NCBI GenBank assembly: GCA_916613615.1
Contig: OU744736.1
Coordinates: 12,349,724 to 12,413,723, forward strand
Reading direction: 5' to 3'
Origin: Steromphala cineraria
Lineage: Eukaryota > Mollusca > Gastropoda > Trochida > Trochidae
Length of the DNA: 64,000 nucleotides
Positions 1 through 12,000 of this stretch are shown here, piece by piece (the first letter of the stretch is position 1; every line of letters begins with the position of its first letter). A program made the translations under genes and the position numbers. Below the pieces are notes generated by a model. That model was given only the letters and a program-made list of their open reading frames with translations. It made no database searches and was not told the origin of the DNA.

Positions 1-120
1 CCTAGAGCATGATATTTTCACTGGGTTTGCATCTCATGATTCGATCGAGTGTGACAAAAAAGAAACTTGCTTTTCATACAACTGATTCTTGTTCTGCATT
101 TTCTGTTGCTTCGAGTACTA

Positions 121-488
121 TTAAAGGGGCAGTAGCACTTTTTTGAAAAAAATATATAATTTTTCAGTGATGATTTTACATTAATGCTTAATGTATAATG
201 TTGATATTGTCAAAAATCTCATTACATAAACCAATCATCCATAGTCAGAGAACAAATCATAAAGATTCACCTAAAGTCCATTAGCAGCCATTTTTGTGAG
301 AACACCTTAAATTTCTTTTGTGTAAGAAAAATAGAATCGCATGGCTGAACGTTGCATTATATATTTGAATTATTACTGCTTCCTTTATAGTTTAATAAAT
401 TGCCTTAAAGTTTCAATTGGAACCATTTATTTTCATTTTCCTGACATCACCTTATATTCTCCCTAAAAACATTCTACTGCTCCTTTAA
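121..488 (+). mobile_element. TTAA-flanked MITE family A, copy 1
   Basis: A ~368-bp element bounded by TTAA on both sides. It begins TTAAAGGGGCAGTAGCAC and ends with the imperfect inverse (CTACTGCTCCTTTAA). There is no ORF. It shares its whole length with six other copies in this window, and the orientation is that of copies 2 and 5. TTAA target duplication plus short terminal inverted repeats is the pattern of non-autonomous piggyBac-type elements; that assignment is inferred. Confidence 0.85.
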
Positions 489-1108
489 GGTGTCAACCAA
501 ACACTCTTAGGTGTAAGGGACGAAACCAAAATGTTTTAAGACACTGCAGTAAATTTGCATTATTTTCATTTGAAAACATTCCCTTTCCTTTCATAAGTTT
601 CAGATTTTCTTTCCCTTAGAGAAACGTGCCGGAGTGACTTTCTCATTCTGTCACTTTAGGTAAGCATTTTTAAGCAAACCCGGAAATAAATTCACCGTTA
701 CATCAATCTATCACCTAACGTTTGCGTGCATGTTGTCCATTTAAATCACGGCTGCTAGTATTATTTGCAGGGAGAAAGTCCGCAACATTATTGTGGCTAT
801 GCATTAGGGTAAAACCTGCAATCATCGGCTTGAACGACGAGTGGTACTGCGCTGAAAATAAGTATCGGTATTGTTGTTATAATATTCTCAATATATCGCA
901 ATCATGGTATGCACGTGATTCTAACACGGCGTACTTGATTTGCTATCAGAAACGGCAAAACTGACCGCTAGATTAGCTGGGTGTTACCTAAATTGTAACA
1001 TTTGCGCACAAGAAATGAAAATTAATGTTAAGGTCGGGAGAGATTGGTTTAAGTGATGATATATGCCTGGCTTGCATAAAATTGCCTTGCAAATCTGACA
1101 CAAGGACT

Positions 1109-1473
1109 TTAAAGGGGCAGTAGCACGTTTTTTGAAAACTTTATATTTTAAAATTTTCACTGATAATTGTATGTTAATGCTAAATATATCATTTTGATAG
1201 TGTCAAAAATATCATTACAAAAATCAATCATCAATAGTCAGAGACCAAATTATAAAGATTCACAGATAGTCCATTGGCCGCCATTTTTGTGTGAGCACCT
1301 TTAATTCATTTTGTGTAAGAAAAGGTATTCCATGGCTAAACACATTGCACTTTATATTTGATTAATTACTGCTTCATTTAGTTTAAATACTTTGTCTTTC
1401 CTTTGGAACCCTTTATTTGCATTTCCCTGACATCACCTTATATCCCCCCTAAAACGTGCTACTGTCCCTTTAA
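1109..1473 (+). mobile_element. TTAA-flanked MITE family A, copy 2
   Basis: A ~365-bp copy with both TTAA boundaries intact and near-perfect ends (AAAGGGGCAGTAGCACGTTTT and its inverse ending CTACTGTCCCTTTAA). The interior carries GCCGCCATTTTT, a YY1-like motif also seen in other copies. Same orientation as copy 1. Confidence 0.88.
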
Positions 1474-1603
1474 GGTATATCTCTCATATGTATTTTATGA
1501 AAAAAAAGTGATAAGATAAATATGCACAATCGCAATGCACAATGCATATGAATCGACAACAACAATATACAAAAAAATGCTTATCAGTGCATAATTGCCT
1601 GAG

Positions 1604-2886
1604 TTACACCAAGGTCGTTCTCACTACGTCCTACTCCGTCCAAAATTAAAAGCAGAACGGCCTCGGACGGGATGGAAACGAGTAACGATTGTTAATATTT
1701 TATCCAAATATGACGCCAGTTCGTTCACACACAGCTCTCAGCACGTTCATCTAGTCTTTACTCCGTCCTCAGGCAGTTTCTAACACGTTTAGATTGCATA
1801 GTATTGCCCGTTCGCCTATAGTTTTCAGGACGTCTTCAACCAGTTCAATTCCGTTCTTAGACAGTTCATATCCGTTCTAAACTCTATAGACCAATCTCGT
1901 TCTTGATACGCACAATTCCGTCCTAGCTGCGACCAACCCGTTTTAGACAGTTCTTTTCGTTTTCACTACTCCTGATTCCGTTCTCAGTGCGTATTAATTG
2001 TAAAATCATCCGTTTTCTATTATTACCCATCTCGTCCTTGCCCATTCTCATTAACGTTCTCAATTTCAAGGTGAAAACATCATGCCTCCAAAGAAGAAGT
2101 ATGATCAGAGGAAGGTTGTTCACAGGAAATCAAATACCAGATCTACTAGCCCTGTAGAAGCCATAGTGGCCGAGGCAAACAACACTTTACATTGTTTCTA
2201 TGCTTCCATTACAAACTGTAGGAAATCCACATTCATCATGCTGAGAGCTTCATGTAACTTGGATCATTTTTCTCTTATCACTTCTCTGTCCCGAATGATA
2301 TAAGTATTAACACATGTGTATTTATACCCGTCCTTACATACCGAAATGCAAACGTACTAAGAACTATGTGAGAATTTTGCAAACGTACTAAGAACGAGTA
2401 GAACGCAATAAGGACCTTATAAGAACTTTTATGACTGTGTAAGAACGCACTACAAACTGAATCAGAACGTTTTCAATATTTTACACTTATTAGGACGTAC
2501 GAACAACTAACTATGGTCGTACTGAGAACGAGTTAGAGCTGGCTGAGGACGGAATGGACGGGGTGGAAACTGTGCACAGACGTATTGCAATCAATTCCCG
2601 ACTGCGCAACGTTCTTACTCGTCCTTATAGTCAGATCGAAGTACGACAGTTCCGTTCGCAGTATACGGCAATGTCGTTTTCAGTACGTTTGTACTCCGTC
2701 CAATTTCAGGACAGGGAGAACGTTCAACATGTCGAACGTTCTGGAGCACCTTCTCGTTTTTAGTACGTCCGAGTCAGTTCATTAAGTTCGTAAACAGTTG
2801 CCACAATGTTCATTTCGTCCTCAGACAGTTCTCGGACAGTTTGAGCCCGATTCTCCAAGAACGTACTGAGAACGAGCTTGGTGTAA
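1604..2886 (+). mobile_element. 1.28-kb non-autonomous DNA element with long repeat-built inverted arms
   Basis: The left end reads TTACACCAAGGTCGTTCTCA. The inverse of the right end reads TTACACCAAGCTCGTTCTCA, so the termini are inverted repeats. About 450 bp of each arm is made of degenerate short units related to CGTTCTCAGTACGTCC, in both orientations. The centre contains a small lysine-rich ORF. I do not recognise the superfamily; PIF/Harbinger-like or another cut-and-paste type is possible. No clear target duplication was seen. Confidence 0.7.
2082..2303 (+). pseudogene. small ORF inside the 1.28-kb element (possible transposase remnant)
   Basis: A 73-codon ORF starting MPPKKKYDQRKVVHRK, very basic at its N-terminus, in the centre of the element between the two repeat arms. 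The first ~30 codons look coding-like; the remainder does not resemble a known domain. It could be the leftover start of an internally deleted transposase or DNA-binding ORF, or chance. No function can be assigned. Confidence 0.3.
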
Positions 2887-2889
2887 AAG

Positions 2890-4300
2890 GGGGTGTTAAT
2901 AAATGTTTAAAGGGTAACGCAGTTTTTCAGAGCATTATCATTTAATAAACTGCCGGGCTTGTGTAAATGATTATGCCCTGTATAACTGCATAACCGTTGT
3001 TGTAGCTAAACTAAATTGAATTTGTTCTGTTGTACCGATTTGAGTATTTTACTTTCAGTTACGCTTGCAAAACGCCTGGAAAAGAACAAACACGAGGAAA
3101 TTAGCATTAGGCCTACGTTGATTTACACTATGGCATCACAAGTGAGGAATGACTTCACAGTCGCTTCCTTCATCTGGCTGATTCTCACCCATTCTGAAAG
3201 TCAGCCGTTGATCGAGAACACGGAAGTTTCCTTTATCACGCAACTCTCAAATTGTCAAACACGTGTTCAAATAATTCAACTGATCATTTATATCAAGAAC
3301 TTCTATCAAAACATTATAGGTAGGGTAAAAAGTAACTATTGATACGCAAAATTACCATTAAAATCTAGTGAATGCAACTAGGAACGAATCTTAAATTTGT
3401 TTAAAAGTTCAAAATCTCAATGCAATTGTATAGTCACATAATATATACCGAAACTTTGTATCATTTAGTACAGAAGGTTATTAAATTGTTTCATAATTTT
3501 CGATTTCAAACGTGTATACGTTTGCCATATTTGTTTGAAGTCGACGCGGAATTCTTAAGTGACGTCACAGTTGAGCGGGTCATTGTCATTTGCAACGGCC
3601 CGCTCATATGTGATCAGAAGAGGGCGTTTTCATGATAGTTCCATTCATTTTAGCTGTAAACGGTGACAATGACAATGTAAACGAAATGCAAGTGACACGA
3701 TGATGCTTGATGCACATGCTAATGTATATGACAAAGTGTAACGACATGCTGCTACACAGTCATTTAGCTTGGTTCGCTTGGGAATCGTTGCGGTGTGATA
3801 TTAAAATGTCACGATTAGTTTATCTAACTTTATTTCTTTCACGCATATGATAACATGAGGAAAATATAAGCCAATAATTTCATAATTTTTTTATTATATA
3901 ATATTTGGTCATAAAAAGGGTCGGTGTGTCTGTTTAGTCAGTGTAATTCGAAACTCAATGCAAATAAAAAAATCAAAAGAATGGTTGGAGGTCGGCAAGG
4001 GAATGTATTGATTCCTTATCTTTTCTTTCGGTCGCTCAATCAACCTTATCCGGAGGTTCACTCATTAAACTTTAATAAGAAGCTCTCCTGTGTGTCAGTG
4101 CTTGAATAACGAGAAACAATACCTAGTTTGAAATGAATCATTGTTTTGTACAATACAAACAGCTGCCATAGTGACGTCGGCATCTTTTCGCTAATTTCCT
4201 GTTCCGTGATATATTTAGTTCAAAATAATGACGATTTAATAGCATGAAATTTATATCTATCTACGGGTGTATTCTATTTTTCATATATGGTAATATAATC
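2890..4300. other. intergenic AT-rich stretch, nothing recognised
   Basis: Only short ORFs without coding character are present. I see no recognised domain, RNA gene or repeat boundary between the 1.28-kb element and the next MITE. Confidence 0.6.
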
Positions 4301-4307
4301 TTATTAC

Positions 4308-4671
4308 TTAAAGGGGCAGTAGCACGTTTTTAGGGGGAATATAAGGTGATGTCAGGAAAATGAAATTTAATGAATTCAATCGAAAGACAATGTATTTGAA
4401 CTAAATGGAACAGTAATAATTCAAATATTTAACGTAAAGTTAAGCCATACGATTCCTTTTTCTCACAAAAATGAATTAAAGGTGTTCACAAAAAAATGGC
4501 CGCCAATTGATTTTATGTGAATCCTCATATTTTGTCCTCTGACTATGGGTGATTGGCTCGTGTAATGAGATTGTTGACACTGTCAATATGATACATTTAG
4601 CATTTATTTACAATTAAAAGTGAAATATTTAAAATATAAAATTGTCAAAAAACGTGCTACTGCCCCTTTAA
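4308..4671 (-). mobile_element. TTAA-flanked MITE family A, copy 3
   Basis: A ~364-bp copy in the opposite orientation to copies 1, 2 and 5. It begins TTAAAGGGGCAGTAGCACG and ends GTGCTACTGCCCCTTTAA. Both TTAA flanks are intact and the terminal inverted repeats are nearly perfect over ~20 bp, making this one of the best-preserved copies. Confidence 0.9.
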
Positions 4672-5960
4672 CCTAATAACATAATACAATACATCCGTCG
4701 ACATAATACATATAGACAAAACGTTTATTGAACCCAAGATAAATTTTACTGCGTTTAGCAATTTCCCATTGACTTAGAGAATATACCATACAGAAGATCA
4801 GAAGACAAGTTTCATTCATTGTACAGATTTTACAATGGAGCATTAGCTGGAGCAGCTTATCATTTTATATTTAAAAAGGGTGTATCTTGGTTTGTTTTCA
4901 ACCCTTGTGATTTCACAAAAATGTTGTTAATGAACAAATAAGATGACATAACTTGATGTACACGTTTGGCGCATGTTTACAAGTAAAAATAAAAATTTGA
5001 TGCACAACTTGACTCAAGTTCACATCAATTCTCTAACAATTCAATCTTTTAGATAGCCTATCTAATATTAGATAATCTCAATCTATGTAAATTTGTCTGG
5101 GGGCGGGTTGGCGGGGGGATGTGTCGTTTCAATGAAATCGTTTTTTAAGGATTTACAATAAACGTAAATTGCTTGACTTACATGTATCATTTCATAAATA
5201 TTGAGGATATTTCATTCTATAACTTTAGAATATTGTCGAGGAAAAACGTCAATTACTTTTTGCAGTCACATTGGTACCTAAGTGAAATTTCTTCTCAACC
5301 ATTATCCCTCACCAGGTTCATTTGTACCAAGTTTTTGAAAATCATTTATGCCAAAAAAACATGTTCATTAATGAATTCAGACATGTTATAAAAATCATGA
5401 TAAATATTGTAAAGTCGAAGTTAAAACTTAAGGTGATTTTTCCTAAAAAATAAAAGCATTTAATTGTCACCTTTTGTTATATCTATTTATTATGAAAAAA
5501 GATGTTCTACAAGCATGTTTTACCCATCTTATTATTCACTGAAACGGCAGAATGATTAAATATTCTTTTACAATGTAACAGGAAATGAATTGAGTTGAAT
5601 CTAACTTACCCAAAACAGACAAATTTGTTACCAATCTAATGCAACTAATTAATATCAGAGCATGTGCATCAATGTGATATCATAAGGTATAAAGACAACA
5701 TTTAAAAATGACAAATACACATTTCAAATAGAAGAGTTCAATGAGAATCAGCTCCTCCTTGAACGAATCAATTTAAAAATTGGTGATGGTAGAAGACAAG
5801 GTGAACTACTTTCTCCCGTTTTATTAATGACTACGCAGAGGAAGGTACCTTAGTCTCCATGGATGTCAATTGTCACAACAAAACATAAACACAATGATAG
5901 TGACTAAGTTTGATCAACATAATGAAGACTTGGTTCGATAAAACAACCCCGTTAGACCAC
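4672..5960. other. intergenic region upstream of gene 1
   Basis: AT-rich sequence with no coding signal or recognised repeat. It leads into the gene 1 promoter at its right end and may hold distal regulatory sequence, which I cannot identify by eye. Confidence 0.5.
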
Positions 5961-5970
5961 AATTATTGAT

Positions 5971-5992
5971 CACGTGACTTTTTGTATAAAAG
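5971..5992 (+). promoter_or_regulatory. TATA box with adjacent E-box, gene 1 core promoter
   Basis: TATAAAAG lies at 5985-5992, about 51-58 bp upstream of the ATG. A perfect palindromic E-box CACGTG (followed by AC) lies at 5971-5976. Transcription would be expected to start about 25-30 bp downstream of the TATA box, near 6010-6020, giving a 5' UTR of roughly 25-35 bases. The fit with the ATG at 6043 supports this as the core promoter; the E-box role (bHLH-type factor) is inferred. Confidence 0.7.
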
Positions 5993-6042
5993 CCGGGTAC
6001 AGAGGCTTGCTATCATCTACACGGGAATACTACAGGAGAATC

Positions 6043-6079
6043 ATGGCGTCTTATCTGGCTCTGGTCGCAGTGCTTGCCG
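6043..6079 (+). CDS. gene 1 exon 1: signal peptide
   Basis: Starts at an ATG in good context (AATCATGG), about 50 bp after the TATA box. It encodes 12 residues, MASYLALVAVLA, the hydrophobic start of a signal peptide, then splits a codon after one base at the donor G|GTATGT. The next exon completes the signal peptide. Confidence 0.88.
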
Positions 6080-9000
6080 GTATGTGGAAACATTCCTTAT
6101 GCATTCTTGAAAATTACTAGATCTAGAAAGAGAGTTTGATAATTCAAACATATCTTAGGGGCTTACTTTTCGACTGCAATTTGGGTAGCTAGACATAATC
6201 TTAATTAAACTAGGTTTCTTTTAACATAATATTGGAGTTATGTTTTGGTTTAATAATCATCATAGAATTTGTAATTGTATATCTGCGTGTAAGTTTTTAA
6301 TGTAATTCATAGGATTAACATGAATATAATTTGTTTAAGCCTTTAATTGACTCATGAAAATAAACTGTGAAATGTGTTGTTTTCGATTGATCATAGTTAT
6401 TTTTAATTGTTTTTATTCAATTTATATCTTCTCATTTATGATTGATAAAATTAAAGATATTTTAGGTTAAAACTTTATATTGTTTACAGTTACACGTAGT
6501 TGTTATTGTAAAACTCAAAACTTCTGTGAAAATAATTGTATTATGCAACCCTTGAAAACGATAAATGATAAACCTTCTCTGATAACTTTGAATTTCGTCT
6601 TCATGCTTGCTTAAAAGAGTAATCTTCAAAAGTGAAAAAAAATAGGTCATAAAGTTTCTTACGGAAACAATTGGTGAACCTATCAATGTATTTGTATTAT
6701 TAAACAAATTATAAACATGCATTATTTACAAACAAACGTAATTTGTTCTTTAAAAGATGTTAGACTAATTGCCTACCGACACGCCCCACAGCCTACAGTT
6801 CATAAATTCTAATGTGTTGAAATGTTCACATGTGTAAATAGTGGTTTTCAGCTGTCTTGCGTATCCTCTTCGATGGTAAAAGCAAATGATTACAACGCGA
6901 ATAATTCATATCCAACTGATTGTATGAATATATCTTTATGAAAAGGTTAATGAATATCAGATCAAATATAAACACCTGTCAGAAGTTTTGCGAGTGTTTT
7001 TTTTACCATAATTTCAAAAGCAAGTATTTCATTTATCTTTATTCATTCAGTATTCATCTTAGACCAAATTCATTGAGAGTTTATACGCTAGTGTAAATAA
7101 AGGCCCACACCACTCCAAATTAAACTGGCAAGCCAATTGGTGAACAGAATTTGATTATAGCAAGTGGAGAATGCAATGTTATTTCCAACATCACGACTGA
7201 AATAGTGTCGATCGATTTAGGAGTCAAATACTGGTGACAACAGCATATCCAAAGAGACCAGAACAAAAAGCAGCTAATAATGTAAATATCAAAATTGATT
7301 GAATAGCGGATAGATATTGATAGTTAACGTTTATGAATTCCCCATAAGTACTCTTCTCTCTTTGCCTTGATTAAGTCTTTAGCTCCGTTCCACTCGTTAT
7401 CTTAAATCATACTTCCCCGCTTATACTTGTGATATCAATTATAGTTTCTCTTGATGATTAATTGATTCTTGACTTTTATTGTTTCCACTAAACGTGCGTT
7501 TAAGAATTTTATTTGAATTTCATAATTTGCAATTGCATTCTAGTCCATCTTCTTACTTACATATTGTTTGGTGTCAATCAATTTCAATTTGAGGTATACA
7601 ACCTTTGCTGAATGTAGTCGCGTTTTTCGATCTTTAACACGGGTCTAAACCTTGATAGAACGTACTTAAAAAACCCAAAAAAACTGCTCTATTACTCTTT
7701 AAGCCTTCGTTGTCCAGAAATGTGACCGAAATTGATTTAAAAAAGAGAAATTGTCGTCATCATATTTAATCCACAGTTGATCATAACCTTGCAGACACCA
7801 AGATATCAGATGTATCATATCATGTAAATAATTCATAAATCATACCTCAATTTACGAACTTATGTGTTTTCTTGAAACAATCATTTTGTAGAGTGAAAGT
7901 GAGTCTCATTTTAAATCTTATTCGTGACATGATGTTAATGCCATTGTTTTGAGAGTATGAAACATTTTCGATCATACCATTATCAAAGAAAACATAAACT
8001 AAATGGCACCTCGCCGTCTCGTAGAAAAAAGAATGATGGCGCTTTTGTACATGTCGAAATCGTCCAAGCATAGCCACGTTGCATAGCAACAGCATATCCA
8101 TCCGCATCCGTAGTCACTTGAATCATCGATCGCACTATTTAACCTCAACACACAAGTGGAATGTTTATAAGGTCAACAAATGCCTTTAAGTAGGGAAACA
8201 TATCTAATTCATTAACTTTGTGACAAACTGTTCTTACCTGAACTCGAACATATACTACCAGTTATCCATAGTAAGCGACCAATTTGACATGTCTACATTA
8301 AAACAAAAACAAAATACAAAAAAGTTTTATAACCATTCTTATGACTTTAGGAAATCATAAATCGTATAAGTATAAATATAAGTCACGCTTTACAGCTGAA
8401 CAGATATTCTAATAAAATAATAATCTTAAATGTAAAATACCTTTAAGACGTATGACTAGACTAACAAATTCTCCCTTATAACAAGAGTTTACAACTAATT
8501 TGAAAAATGGAATTGAAAAAAAGGAGTCGTTAAGAATATTTATTTTCAGGAGGCAACTAGATTAGATTATCCACCATGTTCGAGACTGAAGAAGGATCCT
8601 TTGAGTATATTGCAAAAGGGACTAACGTATAATTATCGTATATAATTTAAGTTGAACATAACAAAGCGCCACTGAGCAGCATTAGTTGGAAGCAAGGCGC
8701 TCTATAAATTCATTATTATTATTATTATTAATGTATCGCCGTCAATTCAACTTTATTAATATTTTCAGTAAGAAGAAATACATGCATAAAAAAAATAGAA
8801 TCGTTTTAGAAATATTTTGTCATTGGAATTTAGCACAATAGGGACAGGATGAACTATGTATAAATTGTTCATGCCTCCATTAGTGCTACTTAATTTGTTC
8901 ACGCTGTGTGCACGCCGCCTGCATAATTAACAATATGTGGGAAATTGTGAGGGAAAAATCACTGAAGTGTAACGAAAATAAATTAACACATGAATATTGA

Positions 9001-12000
9001 ATAATATGTATCCGGGTATTATTCTAAAAAGATACTTCACATTTTATTGAACAGTATTGACATCAAGGAATTGACATCGCCGTTGATATCAAATATAATT
9101 TTAAAATACAATTGATACCCTCATGACCTTATACACTAAACCGACACCCCCTTGAATCGATGTTCCCACTGACCCAAGATCTTATGTTAAGGTTAACACA
9201 TTCTTCAGGTTTGGAAATTCCATTCATAACCGAGGTCGAGTGTTTTAACTAATTTAGAAACCGTGATTTAAAATTAATGAACAACCCACAACCATTTGCC
9301 CTAATGTAACACCTGTTACATGTCAACGATATATGTTTGTCGAAATTGTTTATCATTCATTATTGGATTAATCGAATTTTATTCAGAATTAAACTGAAAT
9401 TGTAAAGTAATTTAATCCTATAATGAATGTTAAAACAAATTCTACAAACATAAATCTACAACATTTGTTGTTTGGTTTTTATTTATTTTTCTGATCAGTC
9501 TATAGACATAATTACCAATACTAAATTATGGACAAATATTTGCGAGTTGTTAATTGATTTTTAATTACGGCATCTTAGTTAGCTACAAACACTCGAACTA
9601 GGTTAATCTTGGGATTTCAAAACCTTCAGAAAGAAAGGTTCACGCCGCGAAAGTAATTATATATAAGACCTCAGCTTTGAAATCACAAGACCACTAAACA
9701 TCCCCTTGAATGCATGTTTTTGTTCATATAAATACAGTGACCAACCTTATACCAAATGGACAGTAGCACGTTTTTAGGTGGAATATAAGGTGATGTGAGG
9801 AAAATGAAAATTAATGGTTCAAATTGTAAGACAATGTACTTAAAATAAATGGCGCAGTGATAATTCAAATTTGTAACTTTAAGTTTAGCCATACGATTCC
9901 TTTTTCTCACACAAAATAAATTAAAGGTGTTCACACAAAATGACCGCCAATGGATTTTATGTGAATTTTCATACTTTGTCCTCTTGACTATGGATGATTG
10001 GTTTGTGTAATGACATTTTTGACACTTTTAGAATAAGACATTTAGCATTAACTTACAAATGTCAGTGAAAAATATAAAATTATCAAAAATCCTGCTACTG
10101 CCCCTTTTAGTCTCCAAGCTTAAAGGGTATAACATAAGTTGATCGTTGAATGCAGAGACGATGATTTACGGGAACAAGAAGCTTTAGGATTATACATGTA
10201 TATCGATTAGCTGAACGTAATGAGGGGAGTTCAAAACTGGTTAGAAGCGCCAGTAAAATCTATCTCAAACTCCTTGCTTCGCCATTTTGGAGTACCTATG
10301 AGTAATAGGATATGCAGGGTCTTTGCAATTAAGATTTAATCATTACATTATAAGTTATACCATTCAGAGGCGGGGTCCTTGGGTCCTCGCTTTGTCTTAT
10401 GCAACTCGCCTTCGGCTCGTCGCATAACACCAAGCTCGAGGCTGATATCTCCCCGTGGACCCTGCCTCTGAATGGTTTAACGAATTTATCTTACCGAATG
10501 TCTAAACAAAACGCATAGAATATGAAGATAAAGAAAAACGTGAACTGCGTTAACCCTTTGACTATAGTTTGTTCAAAGCTACATATCGGTCGATCAAAAG
10601 AAACCAGCTTGGTTATGTGTTCGAAAATTATTGTTTGTATTCAGATTTTGTTTCTACGAAGGTATTGTCAAAACATTAAAAAAGATCGAAAAGTAGTGAA
10701 AGTAATTTGTTGTTGTTTTGTAATTGATGTTGGTTAATGATAAAATGATATCAATGAATCAAGCATATATCAAATGAACTGTGAGTTGCAGTAATTTGTT
10801 TTGCAAAAATTGATTGACAAGAAAGTAGTAACCTTTAAGTTGAAATTATAAGAAACGAATAACAATACAAAGGATGCCTTCAAAATTGATAAATTGTATG
10901 TTAGTGTTCTACTTTTTGCAAATTTACTGATTTTTATATATCTCATTTTAATGCTATGATAATTTTGCAGCACTACGTTATGCAGCTGTGTAGAACAGTG
11001 AAATTGAGAGCTTGACATATTTGTTCTCGACAAGCAAGTGTCACAAGGCACTTTGGATTTCATTTCATGCGTTTAGTTGTTGGTTTAAAATCACAGGAAC
11101 CCGAGTACTCAATTATATAGAGTCTTTCCTATCTACGTTTTACCTAGATTTTATTTACGATAGCGGGTTCCTGTGTCTAAAATCCTTCAGTGAATCAATA
11201 TCTCAGTCATCCTTGATTTTGAGCGGGATTTTGTTTTTTTGTTTCTTATGTTAAATTGAATGATATAATGTGTATAAGGAAGCAAGGGGCTAAAGCCTAC
11301 CATCTACCTACCCTGTAATAATAATGATTTACCATTTTCTATTTCTTTATTTCAGTTGGAATATCCAGCGTTTCAGCCGACACGTGCGACGCGTGTAAAA
11401 CAACGTATGACGATGGGGTAGCTGCCGCCGCCGATGACCCCGCTAAATGCGTGTAAGTCACCCTCCCCCGAGCTCTGTTGTTATGTGTTTTGTTGTTTTA
11501 AAAAAATAATTTTTTTTTGTTCCCATCAGTACATTGTTATACAGTACAACACTATTACAGGATTCTTCAACTTGATTCATACACTTCAAATACATTTAGA
11601 GTTGTAATCAATTAATCATTTACGCAAAAATGGTTGACCATTTTCCCTCATATATATGGATGTTATTTTTTTTTTTCAACATTGAATATAACTTTCAAAA
11701 TAACGAAATATCCTGTAAGTTTTGGAACTTGCTGTTTGATGCTTCATACATGGATATATCTTTTGGCTGATAAGATTTTTGATTCAATATTCTATCATAA
11801 TAGGCTGTTCCAAATCAAACACGGTATTTCGTTATGTTGATTTTAAACTCCAAATGGCTATTAATTCAAACTTCAAGATCATTCCAAAAAGATTGTACGA
11901 CTCTACATTCCCAATAGCCATTGCATACACTCTCATTCTCATTGCAAAACACGTTGTTGTAATTTTCTCATTGATTTCTCTTGTGATATAGAGGAAACCC

